Positions 36,870 to 44,386 of a stretch of DNA of 64,000 bases are shown here, piece by piece (position 1 is the first letter of the stretch; each line of letters starts with the position of its first letter). Origin of the DNA: Bog-159 sp035602155 (GTDB lineage Bacteria; Acidobacteriota; Terriglobia; Bryobacterales; Bryobacteraceae); contig DATNMW010000096.1 of the NCBI GenBank assembly GCA_035602155.1, positions 42,848 through 106,847 of the forward strand, read 5' to 3'. The notes beneath the pieces are model-generated. The model did not search any database. It was not told where the DNA came from and saw nothing but the letters and a program-made list of their open reading frames with translations. The position numbers and the translations under genes are program-made.

Positions 36870-37704
36870 AAACAATCGAGGAAGATAGGTCCCGCGAGCG
36901 TGGTGCGTACCCCTGAAATACTGACGATGGCGCAGTCGTGGCGCCCTTCGGCCACTGCGCGGCTGGCTGCGTAAGAATCTGCGGGTTATCTCGACGCCAC
37001 TTCCATACGTCGATGAGGAGCTTCGCGGTCTCGCTTATCATTGCTTTCGTGCTGTCCATCAAGCCCCCAAGAGTCTCAACGGCGTCCTCGGCAAGAACCA
37101 ACGTTTGAAGCGGATCTCGGGTTGACGTCATCGGTGTCTCTCGCCAGACCTCAACGTCAGACATGCTCGGGTTTCTGGGAAGATAGGTCAGTCGGCGGGC
37201 GCGCAACACCTGATCTCCATCCGGGCCAAGTATCTGAGGTAGCTTCGGAACAAACTGGCCGCTTTCAAGCCTACGTCCGCGGTGAACGAGCATGTTTCTG
37301 AAATCCAGCGCCCATTGCAGCCATCCATCCGGGCCGACAGATGCGATAACTTCGCTGAATTTCCTATAGAAGTCGGCCTGCACCTTCTCTCCGTCAGTCG
37401 TACCTTGGCCGATCTTTGTGAAGAATTCCCGAATCTTTCTGCCGAGATCGGCAGTAAGAATCGGCGTAGGAATCGCAATCACGCCGATGATCGCGCCCGC
37501 CAGACAGTCCAATGCCGCGGAGAGCGCTCGCGCCATGCCGGCGATGTGCATGACGACCATTTCACGGCCGAGTTCTTCCAGTGCATTGCGGGGGCGCGGT
37601 AAAACCACATCAAACTGCCCGTCACGGTTTTGCACGATATCTGCATACCGCTCGCTATCACGTTCGGCACAATCCTGATATTCAAGCCTGCAGCGCAGCC
37701 TCAA
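36787..37704 (-). CDS. Hypothetical protein with HEPN-like RNMLVH motif
   Basis: A 305-residue protein, mostly alpha-helical (GREMVVMHIAGMARALSAAL, GTTDGEKVQADFYRKFSEVI). FRNMLVHRGRRLE near residue 140 fits the Rx4-6H motif of HEPN RNases and follows a long helix, as in AbiU2/Cthe_2314-type proteins. The second half shows no known domain. It overlaps an upstream 126-residue gene by 23 bases on the same strand. The surrounding island holds toxin-antitoxin genes, so a defence or stress role is plausible, but the assignment rests on one short motif. Confidence 0.5.
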   Translation of the reverse strand: MRLRCRLEYQDCAERDSERYADIVQNRDGQFDVVLPRPRNALEELGREMVVMHIAGMARALSAALDCLAGAIIGVIAIPTPILTADLGRKIREFFTKIGQGTTDGEKVQADFYRKFSEVIASVGPDGWLQWALDFRNMLVHRGRRLESGQFVPKLPQILGPDGDQVLRARRLTYLPRNPSMSDVEVWRETPMTSTRDPLQTLVLAEDAVETLGGLMDSTKAMISETAKLLIDVWKWRRDNPQILTQPAAQWPKGATTAPSSVFQGYAPRSRDLSSSIVSIHPVVWRRFLAASLDDASRSQWETFD

Positions 37705-38062
37705 TCATGTTTGCTGATAGACTGGCGACGCACGCATATAACTGATCGCTGATCGGTATCCGGCGGCTGGTGCCAGGATGCGGTGCCCACCACCCGATCC
37801 CATACGGACTGTGCTCTGCAAAATCGTCAAGGATTAGGGCATCCAGTTCCCTCCATCGCCGCATGGGAAGGCCGAGCGCCGACACGGCCCGATCATTAGT
37901 CGAACATTCGCCTTTCCCGTACGGCTCGCTCAAGCGGGCAAAGTCTGATGCCTTCATTGACACATTGTCCCGCATCCGAGTCACGCAGATAATGGTGTAC
38001 GCATCCGACGCCTGCGAAGGTCCCCTCGTTGTAACCGCCCGAAGGCTTCTGGTCGCCATCAT
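37682..38062 (-). CDS. Hypothetical protein upstream of the HEPN-like gene
   Basis: Up to 126 residues. LGLPMRRWRELDALILDDFA and EHSPYGIGWWAPHPGTSRRI are distinctive but match no family I know. The N-terminal 30-36 residues may not be translated, because internal ATGs (MRDNVS, MKASDF) are equally likely starts. Its end overlaps the HEPN-like gene, so the two may form a pair. Confidence 0.4.
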   Translation of the reverse strand: MMATRSLRAVTTRGPSQASDAYTIICVTRMRDNVSMKASDFARLSEPYGKGECSTNDRAVSALGLPMRRWRELDALILDDFAEHSPYGIGWWAPHPGTSRRIPISDQLYACVASLSANMIEAALQA

Positions 38063-38442
38063 TCTCCGCCCGCGTTGCTCTCCGGCATCCGCTCGGGATA
38101 TGCTTATTGTATTTTCGCTGGACCGGCGGCGCGACCGAAGCTTCAGTGAAGGTCATTGGCGAGGCCCGGCGCTCGATTCCTGCTGACGGCACACAGCTTC
38201 ATCTTAAGGACCTCGGGGCGCCGCTGGTTCCTGGCAAACTCTTTCGCCGTGTACGGCTCGCGCCAGTTGATGTGAATGGCCTCTAACGGAATGTGGGTCT
38301 TTCCCGAGTGAATAGTCGGCAATCCGGAAGTAGTCGACAAGGAGGGGTCGTCGGCATCTCGAAGGAGTGGCTCATAGCGTCCAAACCCGCGCGGAATGGG
38401 TGCTCTTTCAAGGCGCCGTGAACATTGTCTCCATGACCCGTC
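38063..38442. other. Gene-poor stretch between two defence-like modules
   Basis: One minus-strand frame (38143-38340) reads IHINWREPYTAKEFARNQ and could be a fragment of a gene, but it has no start site and no family match. Nothing else recognised. Confidence 0.35.
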
Positions 38443-38760
38443 CTAGCTTGCCAACTCCTCAAACTGCGTGATCCGCACTTTTCGATCTTTGAACACCGCG
38501 CGGATCTCGAGCTGGCCGCCCATTGCTTCAATGTAATCGGCCAGGGTGCTGACGCAGATGTCGGACCGGTGCTCAATCTTCGAAACCTCTCCCTGATTGA
38601 CGCCGAGAATCTCGGCGAGTTGCAGTTGCGTCATGTGCTGCGCCTTGCGCAATTGATCGAGCGGCATTGCGGCCAGACTCTTCCGGAACCGGCTCTCAAT
38701 CCTCCGCTGCCGCTCAGGCGGCATCGCTTCCAGCAATTCACGAAAATTGCGAGTGGGCAT
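38443..38760 (-). CDS. XRE-family antitoxin-type regulator
   Basis: A 105-residue protein with a helix-turn-helix in MTQLQLAEILGVNQGEVSKI then EHRSDICVSTLADYIEAMGG, and the ending FEELAS. This is the antitoxin partner type for HigB toxins that carry the YTVGV start. It overlaps the preceding toxin remnant by one base. The frame is intact although the toxin is broken, the usual end state of a decaying module. Confidence 0.87.
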   Translation of the reverse strand: MPTRNFRELLEAMPPERQRRIESRFRKSLAAMPLDQLRKAQHMTQLQLAEILGVNQGEVSKIEHRSDICVSTLADYIEAMGGQLEIRAVFKDRKVRITQFEELAS

Positions 38761-39126
38761 TAAATGCTTCCCTCCTTCTTGAGCTCAAGCAGGTGTCGTT
38801 CAAAAAGCCGGTCTGCGACCGGCACAAACTTCTCATACCAGCGGTCGTCGCCGGTTTTCTCGCCCCCGATCAAGAGGATGGCCGAGCGGAGCGGGTTGAA
38901 TGCATACAGCGTTCGCAGCGGCCTCCCAGCGCTCTGGGTCCGCCACTCGCGCATCTGCGCATAACGTGAACTGCCGACTTTTGAGCTGTGCGGGAACCGA
39001 GGGCGGGACCGAATTCGATGAGATGCCGAACGGAATGCGCCACATCATCCTGTTGTTCCTCGGAGAGGGCGTCCCACCAATTCCAGAATTCATCGGTGAA
39101 CTCGACTTACACACCTACAGTATGCC
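38760..39126 (-). pseudogene. HigB/RelE-type toxin, broken by a nonsense codon and a frameshift
   Basis: Read on the minus strand: HTVGV, a TAA (39107-39109) where GAA is expected, then VEFTDEFWNWWDALSEEQQ, HSVRHLIEFGPALG and, after a frameshift near 38965, MREWRTQSAGRPLRTLYAFN, SAILLIGGEKTGDDRWYEKF and FVPVADRLFERHL. These are the consecutive parts of a type II HigB toxin. It precedes its XRE partner on the same strand, so the module was once complete. Confidence 0.85.
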
Positions 39127-39231
39127 ATATACAGAATAATCCCAGGGACCGGGGGCGCTACGCCACGGGGTCGAGAAACCGATCCACTTGACCGACGCGC
39201 TTCTGAACGCTGTATCCTCAAATCGTCACAC

Positions 39232-39320
39232 ATGAACAAGCTGTTAGCGCTCAACCGCGGCGAAATTGCGGTCCGCATCCTGCGCGCGGCCAATGAACTG
39301 GGCCTGCGCACCGTGGCCGT
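39232..39320 (+). pseudogene. Pyruvate/acetyl-CoA carboxylase N-terminal fragment
   Basis: ATG at 39232 begins MNKLLALNRGEIAVRILRAA then NELGLRTVAV, the first 30 residues of a biotin carboxylase (pyruvate carboxylase-type) protein. The sequence then switches at CCGTATGTCTGCGATGCC into the GMC oxidoreductase 3' end. The rest of the carboxylase is absent. Confidence 0.85.
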
Positions 39321-39436
39321 ATGTCTGCGATGCCGGCGTGTTCCCGAACTGCACGGATAAGACTACTACGATTTCGATCCTCGCGTTCACGCGGCGTACG
39401 GCGAAGTATCCGGTGGAGAGTTTGAAGAAGGGTCAG
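39321..39436 (+). pseudogene. Duplicated 3' end of the GMC oxidoreductase
   Basis: Matches 35385-35499 with about a dozen differences, covering CDAGVFPNCTDKTTTISILA. The original stop codon TAG has become CAG. Similarity continues into the following intergenic bases and the transglycosylase gene start, so the copy is a segmental duplication rather than only a gene fragment. Confidence 0.9.
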
Positions 39437-39464
39437 GGAGCGGGATGCCCGCCGGTGCTATCCT

Positions 39465-40028
39465 GTGTCTCTGACATCCCCAGTACCGAAGCGCGCCCGC
39501 GGCCGGCGATCGAACTCGTCACGAAGTCCGGCGAGGCGCTTGGCACTGCTTTTCCTCTCGGCTACGGCAATCGGCGTGGCCGTGGTCGTGCTGCAGGCCC
39601 AATACACCGTGACGCTGCAATCGCCGTTCCGCATTCGATTCCAATGGCCTGTGGTCATTGCCCCGCGCATATCGGCGGAGGAGGCAGGCGCGGCCCAGGC
39701 GGATCAATTGGGCCGGAGGTTGACGGCGTACCAGCAATACGCCTGCAACAAATTCGGACCGGCATGCCGCGTCGCGTTAGCGGTGCAACGCGCCGAAAAC
39801 CCGCGCGGCGCCTGCGAGATCTATCATTACAACTCCGACGGGACCCTGGATTGGGGCTATTTCCAGATCAACACGGTGCACTTGAAGCGGGCCGGAGTGA
39901 ACCTGCGGGACCTGCTGGACTGCAAAGCGAACATCGACTTCGCGTACAAGCTGTACATGGAGAGGGGCTTTGTACCGTGGACCACGTTCAATAGCGGCGC
40001 TTACCGGCAATTCCTGCGAGGATTCTGA
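39465..40028 (+). CDS. Lytic-transglycosylase/lysozyme-like protein with membrane anchor
   Basis: A 187-residue protein from GTG. A basic start is followed by one hydrophobic segment (RLALLFLSATAIGVAVVVLQ), so it is anchored or exported. The C-terminal domain has ALAVQRAENPRGACEIYHYN and GTLDWGYFQINTVHLK, a lysozyme-like SLT pattern in which the Glu of RAENP is the likely catalytic residue, then WTTFNSGAYRQFLRGF. It probably cleaves peptidoglycan. A 5' fragment of the same gene survives 4 kb upstream after the intact GMC gene, suggesting this was once the gene next to it. Confidence 0.8.
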   Translation: MSLTSPVPKRARGRRSNSSRSPARRLALLFLSATAIGVAVVVLQAQYTVTLQSPFRIRFQWPVVIAPRISAEEAGAAQADQLGRRLTAYQQYACNKFGPACRVALAVQRAENPRGACEIYHYNSDGTLDWGYFQINTVHLKRAGVNLRDLLDCKANIDFAYKLYMERGFVPWTTFNSGAYRQFLRGF

Positions 40029-40158
40029 GCACTTGACTGCCGGTGAGGTTTTTCGTCAATCTTGCATGCGTCGTCTCGAATTTTCAACCCGGCGCCGTGG
40101 GGGCTGAAGCTCCGCACCTCAAGGCGTGCAAAGCTCAGCCGAATGAGGACCCTCCGGT

Positions 40159-40947
40159 TTACGCTGGGAAGAGATTCGTCATCCACGCAGTCCAGGCGGA
40201 CTGGTCGCGCGCCACCACGGCCGCTGCCGTGTCGCCGTAGAAATAGAAGCTCACTGTGACGAATGCTTTCTCGCCGGCGGGGCACGCGGTGGCAAACACC
40301 GCACCCGGAGCGGGCAGATCGACGCGTAACAGCGTGTGTGGATTCCCGGCAGTATTGACTGACTCCACGATGCCGCTCAATGGAGGGGCGCCGTCGCCCG
40401 CATCGCGCCGCTCACCCGGCGCCGCCCCCGCGAGATTCAGGGCGCCCGCGAGCTTCTCCCATGCGCCCGAGGCCGCCGGCATCGCCAGGAGTTGGATTTG
40501 CGAACTCGGCTGGCCGGCGAAGTGCTCCAGATACAGCCGCAGAATGCGGAAGAATGAGGGCCAGCCGGATTCGACACCGGTCAGTTGATCGTCCCAATCG
40601 TCGGTTTCGGCGAAGAGGCTGTGCACCACGCGCACTATGCATGTGCCACCGCCGCGGGCCTCCACAATCCATTCGGTGGCCACGGTGGGCGCGTTCGGCC
40701 CCCAGGACCCTTCCTTCACGAAGCGATGCGGCGCGTCCCATTCGGTGATCGTGGCCTCGGAGTCCATGCCCCCTCCGAAGTGGGTGGTTTCGGCGCCGCC
40801 GATACGGCCATCGATCTCGGTGGGCACAAACCATGCGCTCACGCCCGGACCGGTCGCGATTGCTTGCCACACCTGTTCCGGGGTGCCCGGTACTTCCACT
40901 TCCACCTGCACCGAACGGCGTCCGTTCGCATCTTTTTTTACGCTCAT
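40159..40947 (-). CDS. SRPBCC/AHSA1-family protein
   Basis: A 262-residue protein with the AHSA1-like START fold: VQVEVEVPGTPEQVWQAIAT, GPGVSAWFVPTEIDGRIGG and WDAPHRFVKEGSWGPN, ending in EWIVEARGGGTCIVRVVHSL. A second copy-like C-terminal region follows. AHSA1-type proteins bind hydrophobic ligands; their roles are unclear. It starts at an ATGA overlap (40944-40947) with the upstream HTH gene, a pairing known from many soil bacteria, so the two are surely cotranscribed. Confidence 0.87.
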   Translation of the reverse strand: MSVKKDANGRRSVQVEVEVPGTPEQVWQAIATGPGVSAWFVPTEIDGRIGGAETTHFGGGMDSEATITEWDAPHRFVKEGSWGPNAPTVATEWIVEARGGGTCIVRVVHSLFAETDDWDDQLTGVESGWPSFFRILRLYLEHFAGQPSSQIQLLAMPAASGAWEKLAGALNLAGAAPGERRDAGDGAPPLSGIVESVNTAGNPHTLLRVDLPAPGAVFATACPAGEKAFVTVSFYFYGDTAAAVVARDQSAWTAWMTNLFPA

Positions 40948-41543
40948 ACTGCGGTCTCCTTGTTTTTTTGGGGTAACGGGTGCGCCACCAGAACGAGGCG
41001 GTGCGTGCGTCCGCCCAGGGCGGAAGCGTCATGATAACGGGCCGCGATCTGAGTGATCGCGGCGGTGAGTTCGCTGCTGAATTGCGCGCGCTCGGCGGCC
41101 GAGCGGAAGCGGATCTCGGTGTCGATCGAGAGCGTGGCGAGGCGCTTGCCGGTTTCGCGCGCGCGGGTGGCGAGTTCGCTGACTTCACGGACCACACGGG
41201 CCGCCAGCGCGATCAGATAGCCCGCCGACAGGCGGTCGCGGCTGCGCCCAGGGTCGGAAGCCGCGGGGCCCATGGCGGCGGGCGACACTACGTAAGACGA
41301 CGCGGTGGCTTCCATCAGGCGCTCTGTGATGCCGCCCCACTTGCGTTCGCTGGTAGGGCGCACGAGGTGGTAGCTCTCCAGGGCGCGCAGGTGGTAGTTC
41401 ACTTTTTGGCGTGGAAGGGAGAGGCGCGCGGCAAGGGCGGCCGCCGACGCGGGCTCCGACAGTTCGGCCAGCAGCCGCGCGCGGACCGGGTCGAGCGCGG
41501 CGGCGGCGGCCTGCGGAGACTGTATCACCTCGACATCCAGCAC
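40944..41543 (-). CDS. ArsR/HTH_20-type transcriptional regulator
   Basis: I take GTG at 41543 as the start. A promoter fits so closely (-10 TCTAAT ends at 41550) that the mRNA would begin at the GTG, a leaderless start. The 199-residue product has the winged HTH SAAALAARLSLPRQKVNYHL and RALESYHLVRPTSERKWGG, followed by an all-helical dimerisation domain. It likely represses its own unit by binding the 20-bp palindrome at 41559-41578 that overlaps the promoter. A longer open frame to 41651 runs through the operator and is unlikely. Confidence 0.87.
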   Translation of the reverse strand: MLDVEVIQSPQAAAAALDPVRARLLAELSEPASAAALAARLSLPRQKVNYHLRALESYHLVRPTSERKWGGITERLMEATASSYVVSPAAMGPAASDPGRSRDRLSAGYLIALAARVVREVSELATRARETGKRLATLSIDTEIRFRSAAERAQFSSELTAAITQIAARYHDASALGGRTHRLVLVAHPLPQKNKETAV

Positions 41544-41549
41544 AAGAAT

Positions 41550-41578
41550 ATTAGAACATTGACAAATTAATTTGTCAA
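41550..41578 (-). promoter_or_regulatory. Promoter of the ArsR/SRPBCC unit
   Basis: On the minus strand TTGACA (41578-41573), a 17-base spacer and TCTAAT (41555-41550). The predicted start of transcription falls on the GTG start codon. Confidence 0.65.
41559..41578. promoter_or_regulatory. 20-bp perfect palindromic operator
   Basis: TTGACAAATTAATTTGTCAA is identical on both strands and contains the -35 box of the regulator gene, fitting autorepression. Confidence 0.75.
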
Positions 41579-41619
41579 TAGAAAACCGCGACGGCGTGAG
41601 GTCCGGCTGCGGCGCTCGA

Positions 41620-42056
41620 AAAGAGCCCGGCCCGGATCGATTCCGACCCATGCTGCGAGTGCTCCGCGAAGAGCGGTTTCGGCTGAAGTTCCATCGCGCA
41701 ACTAGAGAAGTTCCCGATATACTCGCTGACTGTCGCCAAGAGCGGCCTCAAACTCCAACCGTCGAGCGAATGGAGTTGCACTCCCAGGGATCTATCGCAG
41801 CCGTCATTGCCGCCAGGCGAAAAGCCTTTATGTGGCCAACCCAGGGAAAGCAAGACTTCGCGCCTCATCAAGACCGGCCTGCCCGGGGGGCATGGCGCAG
41901 TTTGCCCAAGCCCCCGGCCTGTCTGGCCGCATGGTGATTGACCAGACGGGAATCACGGAAAAGTTTGACTTCCAAGTGGAGTACGCCCCCGGCGGAGCCG
42001 ACGTCTCGGACGTCTCGGATGAACTTACCGCACCATCGAAACCGTCCCAAAACTGA
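41620..42056 (+). pseudogene. TIGR03435 soil-associated protein, degraded
   Basis: Consecutive fragments in different frames read MLRVLREERFRLKFHRATRE, YSLTVAKSGLKLQPSSEWSC with TPRDLSQPSLPPGEKPLCG, GGMAQFAQ and MVIDQTGITEKFDFQVEYAP. These are the ordered signatures of the TIGR03435 family, which is expanded in Acidobacteriota and of unknown function. At least two frameshifts and loss of both ends make it non-functional. Confidence 0.85.
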
Positions 42057-42494
42057 TACAAGCTAGCTGTTCCCCGAAATCCGGCCAGATTGCCTCGGTC
42101 AGTTTTGGAAAGCAGACGCGTCACTTTTCCCAGGCGCCGAAGCGTAAGAGCCAGCGAACCCCATTTCTCCCGGAAAATGGGTCAGCCGGAATCCGGCGAA
42201 CCGATGTACGGCCGATGCGCAACCGGCGAGCGATCTGGTAGTGGGACGCGGTGCGTTTCTGGTCCAAATGTATGATTATTCAGTCTTTAGGATCGAGCGT
42301 TTGCGGGGGAGGAAAACGGTTTCGCGGGGATGTCATGGAAAATCGGATCGCGTGGGAGTAGCCAGGTTATGGGCGTGCGTTGCTGAAACAACATGCTTGT
42401 ACACTTCAATGAGGTGGCACATATCACATATGACCTGTTGACGGAGCATGGGAGGATTTCTACCACAGCCTGCTAAACTAGTCCATTAGAGGAT
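42057..42494. other. Intergenic stretch without recognised gene
   Basis: Contains a hairpin CCCATTT / AAATGGG near 42160-42182 and one GTAGTGGG at 42238. No inverted partner or target duplication was found, so I do not call an element. No gene recognised. Confidence 0.4.
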
Positions 42495-43274
42495 ATGCGG
42501 CGGGCTTTCATCGCGCTGTTTGTTTTGACCCTCGCGGCCTTCGCCGCCAACATCAAGCTTTACCTGAAAGATGGCGGTTTTCACGTGGTGCGCGAATACC
42601 AGGTGCAGACCGATCGCGTCCGCTACTATAGCGTGGAGCGCAGCCAGTGGGAAGAGATGCCGCTCGACTTGGTGGACCTGAAGCGCACTGAATCCGAACT
42701 CGCGGAGCGCCAGTCCCAACTCGCAGAGGAAACCAAGGTGGTTGCCGAGGAGGAGAAGGCTGTGCATGAGGCCCGCGCCGAGGTCGCCAAAGTTCCCCAG
42801 GATCCCGGCGTGTATTTTATCGAAGGCAGCGCCGTGAAGCCCATTAAAGTGGCCGAATCCAAGCTGCACAATCACAAGGGGCGCACTGTCCTGCAGGTCC
42901 TGTCGCCGATCCCGGCGGTGAGCGGAAAGGCCACCCTAGAGCTGGATGGCCTGCATTCGCAGAATATTTTCAGCAACCCGGAGCAGGAATTCTACATTCA
43001 ACTGTCGGCCGAGGAACGCTTCGGAATCGTCAAGCTTACGCCGGAAAAAGGCATCCGCATCGTCGAGAAAATGACCGTCGTTCAGGTAACCAAGGAAATC
43101 ATCGAGGAACCGATCGAGGTGCAGGTCTTCCGCAAGCAGATGACGCAGGACGGCCTCTATAAGCTCTGGCCGATGAAACCCATGCCACCCGGCGAGTACG
43201 CGGTGGTCGAATACACGCCGGGTAAGGCGAATATGCAAGTGTGGGACTTCGCCGTCGAGCAGGCCGGCTCGTAG
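42495..43274 (+). CDS. Exported hypothetical protein with coiled coil
   Basis: A 259-residue protein: signal peptide MRRAFIALFVLTLAAFA, an SH3-like strand set (KLYLKDGGFHVVREYQVQTD), then a charged coiled coil of about 45 residues (ESELAERQSQLAEETKVV). A conserved beta region of unknown fold follows (GIRIVEKMTVVQVTKEIIEE). I have no family name. It is probably a periplasmic protein of Acidobacteriota and lies 63 bases upstream of the dehydrogenase gene. Confidence 0.65.
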   Translation: MRRAFIALFVLTLAAFAANIKLYLKDGGFHVVREYQVQTDRVRYYSVERSQWEEMPLDLVDLKRTESELAERQSQLAEETKVVAEEEKAVHEARAEVAKVPQDPGVYFIEGSAVKPIKVAESKLHNHKGRTVLQVLSPIPAVSGKATLELDGLHSQNIFSNPEQEFYIQLSAEERFGIVKLTPEKGIRIVEKMTVVQVTKEIIEEPIEVQVFRKQMTQDGLYKLWPMKPMPPGEYAVVEYTPGKANMQVWDFAVEQAGS

Positions 43275-43337
43275 TGTGCAGAAGCGGGCCCGCCGGACCC
43301 AACACCGTAGGCTACGCTAACAGAAGGAGAAACGCGA

Positions 43338-44357
43338 ATGCAGCTTGGGATGATCGGTCTGGGACGTATGGGCGCCAACATGGTACGCCGTCTGATGCAC
43401 GGCGGCCACCAGTGCGTGGTGTGGGATCAGAATCACGCGAACGTCGAGAAACTGGCGGGCGAAGGCGCCACCGGAGCCGCCACGCTCGACGACTTCTTGA
43501 AGGCGCTGCAGCCGCCGCGCGCGGTCTGGTTGATGGTTCCCGCCGCCGCCGTGGATACCTCGCTCACGGAGCTTTCCGCCCGCATGGAGAGCGGCGACAT
43601 CGTCATCGACGGCGGCAATTCTTATTACATCGACGACATTCGCCGCGCCAAGGAACTGCACGCAAAGGGCCTGCATCATGTGGATGTGGGCACCAGCGGC
43701 GGCGTCTGGGGACTGGAGCGCGGCTTCTGCCAGATGATCGGCGGGCAGCCCGAGATCGTGCAGCATCTCGATCCGATCTTCAAGACCCTGGCGCCCGGCC
43801 GCGGCAATGCGGATCGCACGCCGGGCCGGGAGAAGGCCGGCGGCACGGCCGAAGAAGGCTATCTGTATTGCGGCCCCTCCGGCGCGGGCCACTTCGTCAA
43901 GATGGTGCACAACGGAATCGAATACGGCATGATGGCCGCTTATGCCGAGGGATTGAACATTCTGAAGCACGCCAATGCGGGGAAGCGGAGCCGCCTCGCG
44001 GATGCCGAAACCGCTCCGATGCGCAATCCCGAAAACTATCAATTCGACCTGAACCTGGCGGACATTGCCGAAGTGTGGCGGCGCGGCAGCGTGGTGGCCT
44101 CGTGGCTGCTCGACCTGACCGCCATCGCCCTGTTTGAGCAGTCGGATCTGGCTGGTTTCTCCGGCCATGTTTCCGATTCCGGGGAAGGCCGCTGGACCAT
44201 TACCGCAGCCATCGACGAGTCGACCCCCGCGCCGGTCTTGAGCGCTGCGCTTTATCAGCGCTTCAGCTCTCGCGGCGAGGAGGATTTCGCCGATAAGCTG
44301 CTATCGGCAATGCGCTACCAGTTCGGCGGACATGTGGAGCGCAAGGCCGGCAGTTGA
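43338..44357 (+). CDS. gnd: 6-phosphogluconate dehydrogenase (short, decarboxylating type)
   Basis: A 339-residue enzyme oxidising 6-phosphogluconate to ribulose 5-phosphate. The NAD(P) loop is LGMIGLGRMGANMVRRLMHG and the substrate loop is DIVIDGGNSYYIDD then VDVGTSGGVWGLERGFC. The catalytic region GPSGAGHFVKMVHNGIEYGM has the conserved Lys and Asn. It is shorter than the 470-residue animal/E. coli form, matching the bacterial short GndA/YqeC type, which often prefers NAD+. AAGGAGAAA precedes the ATG. The gene shares no operon partner in the pathway here. Confidence 0.94.
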   Translation: MQLGMIGLGRMGANMVRRLMHGGHQCVVWDQNHANVEKLAGEGATGAATLDDFLKALQPPRAVWLMVPAAAVDTSLTELSARMESGDIVIDGGNSYYIDDIRRAKELHAKGLHHVDVGTSGGVWGLERGFCQMIGGQPEIVQHLDPIFKTLAPGRGNADRTPGREKAGGTAEEGYLYCGPSGAGHFVKMVHNGIEYGMMAAYAEGLNILKHANAGKRSRLADAETAPMRNPENYQFDLNLADIAEVWRRGSVVASWLLDLTAIALFEQSDLAGFSGHVSDSGEGRWTITAAIDESTPAPVLSAALYQRFSSRGEEDFADKLLSAMRYQFGGHVERKAGS

Positions 44358-44386
44358 TCCTGGCCCCCATTTCTCCCTTGGGCCGC

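Noticed and set aside
42238..42260. Possible third GTAGTGGG element end
   Set aside because: Only eight bases match; there is no inverted partner or target duplication near it.
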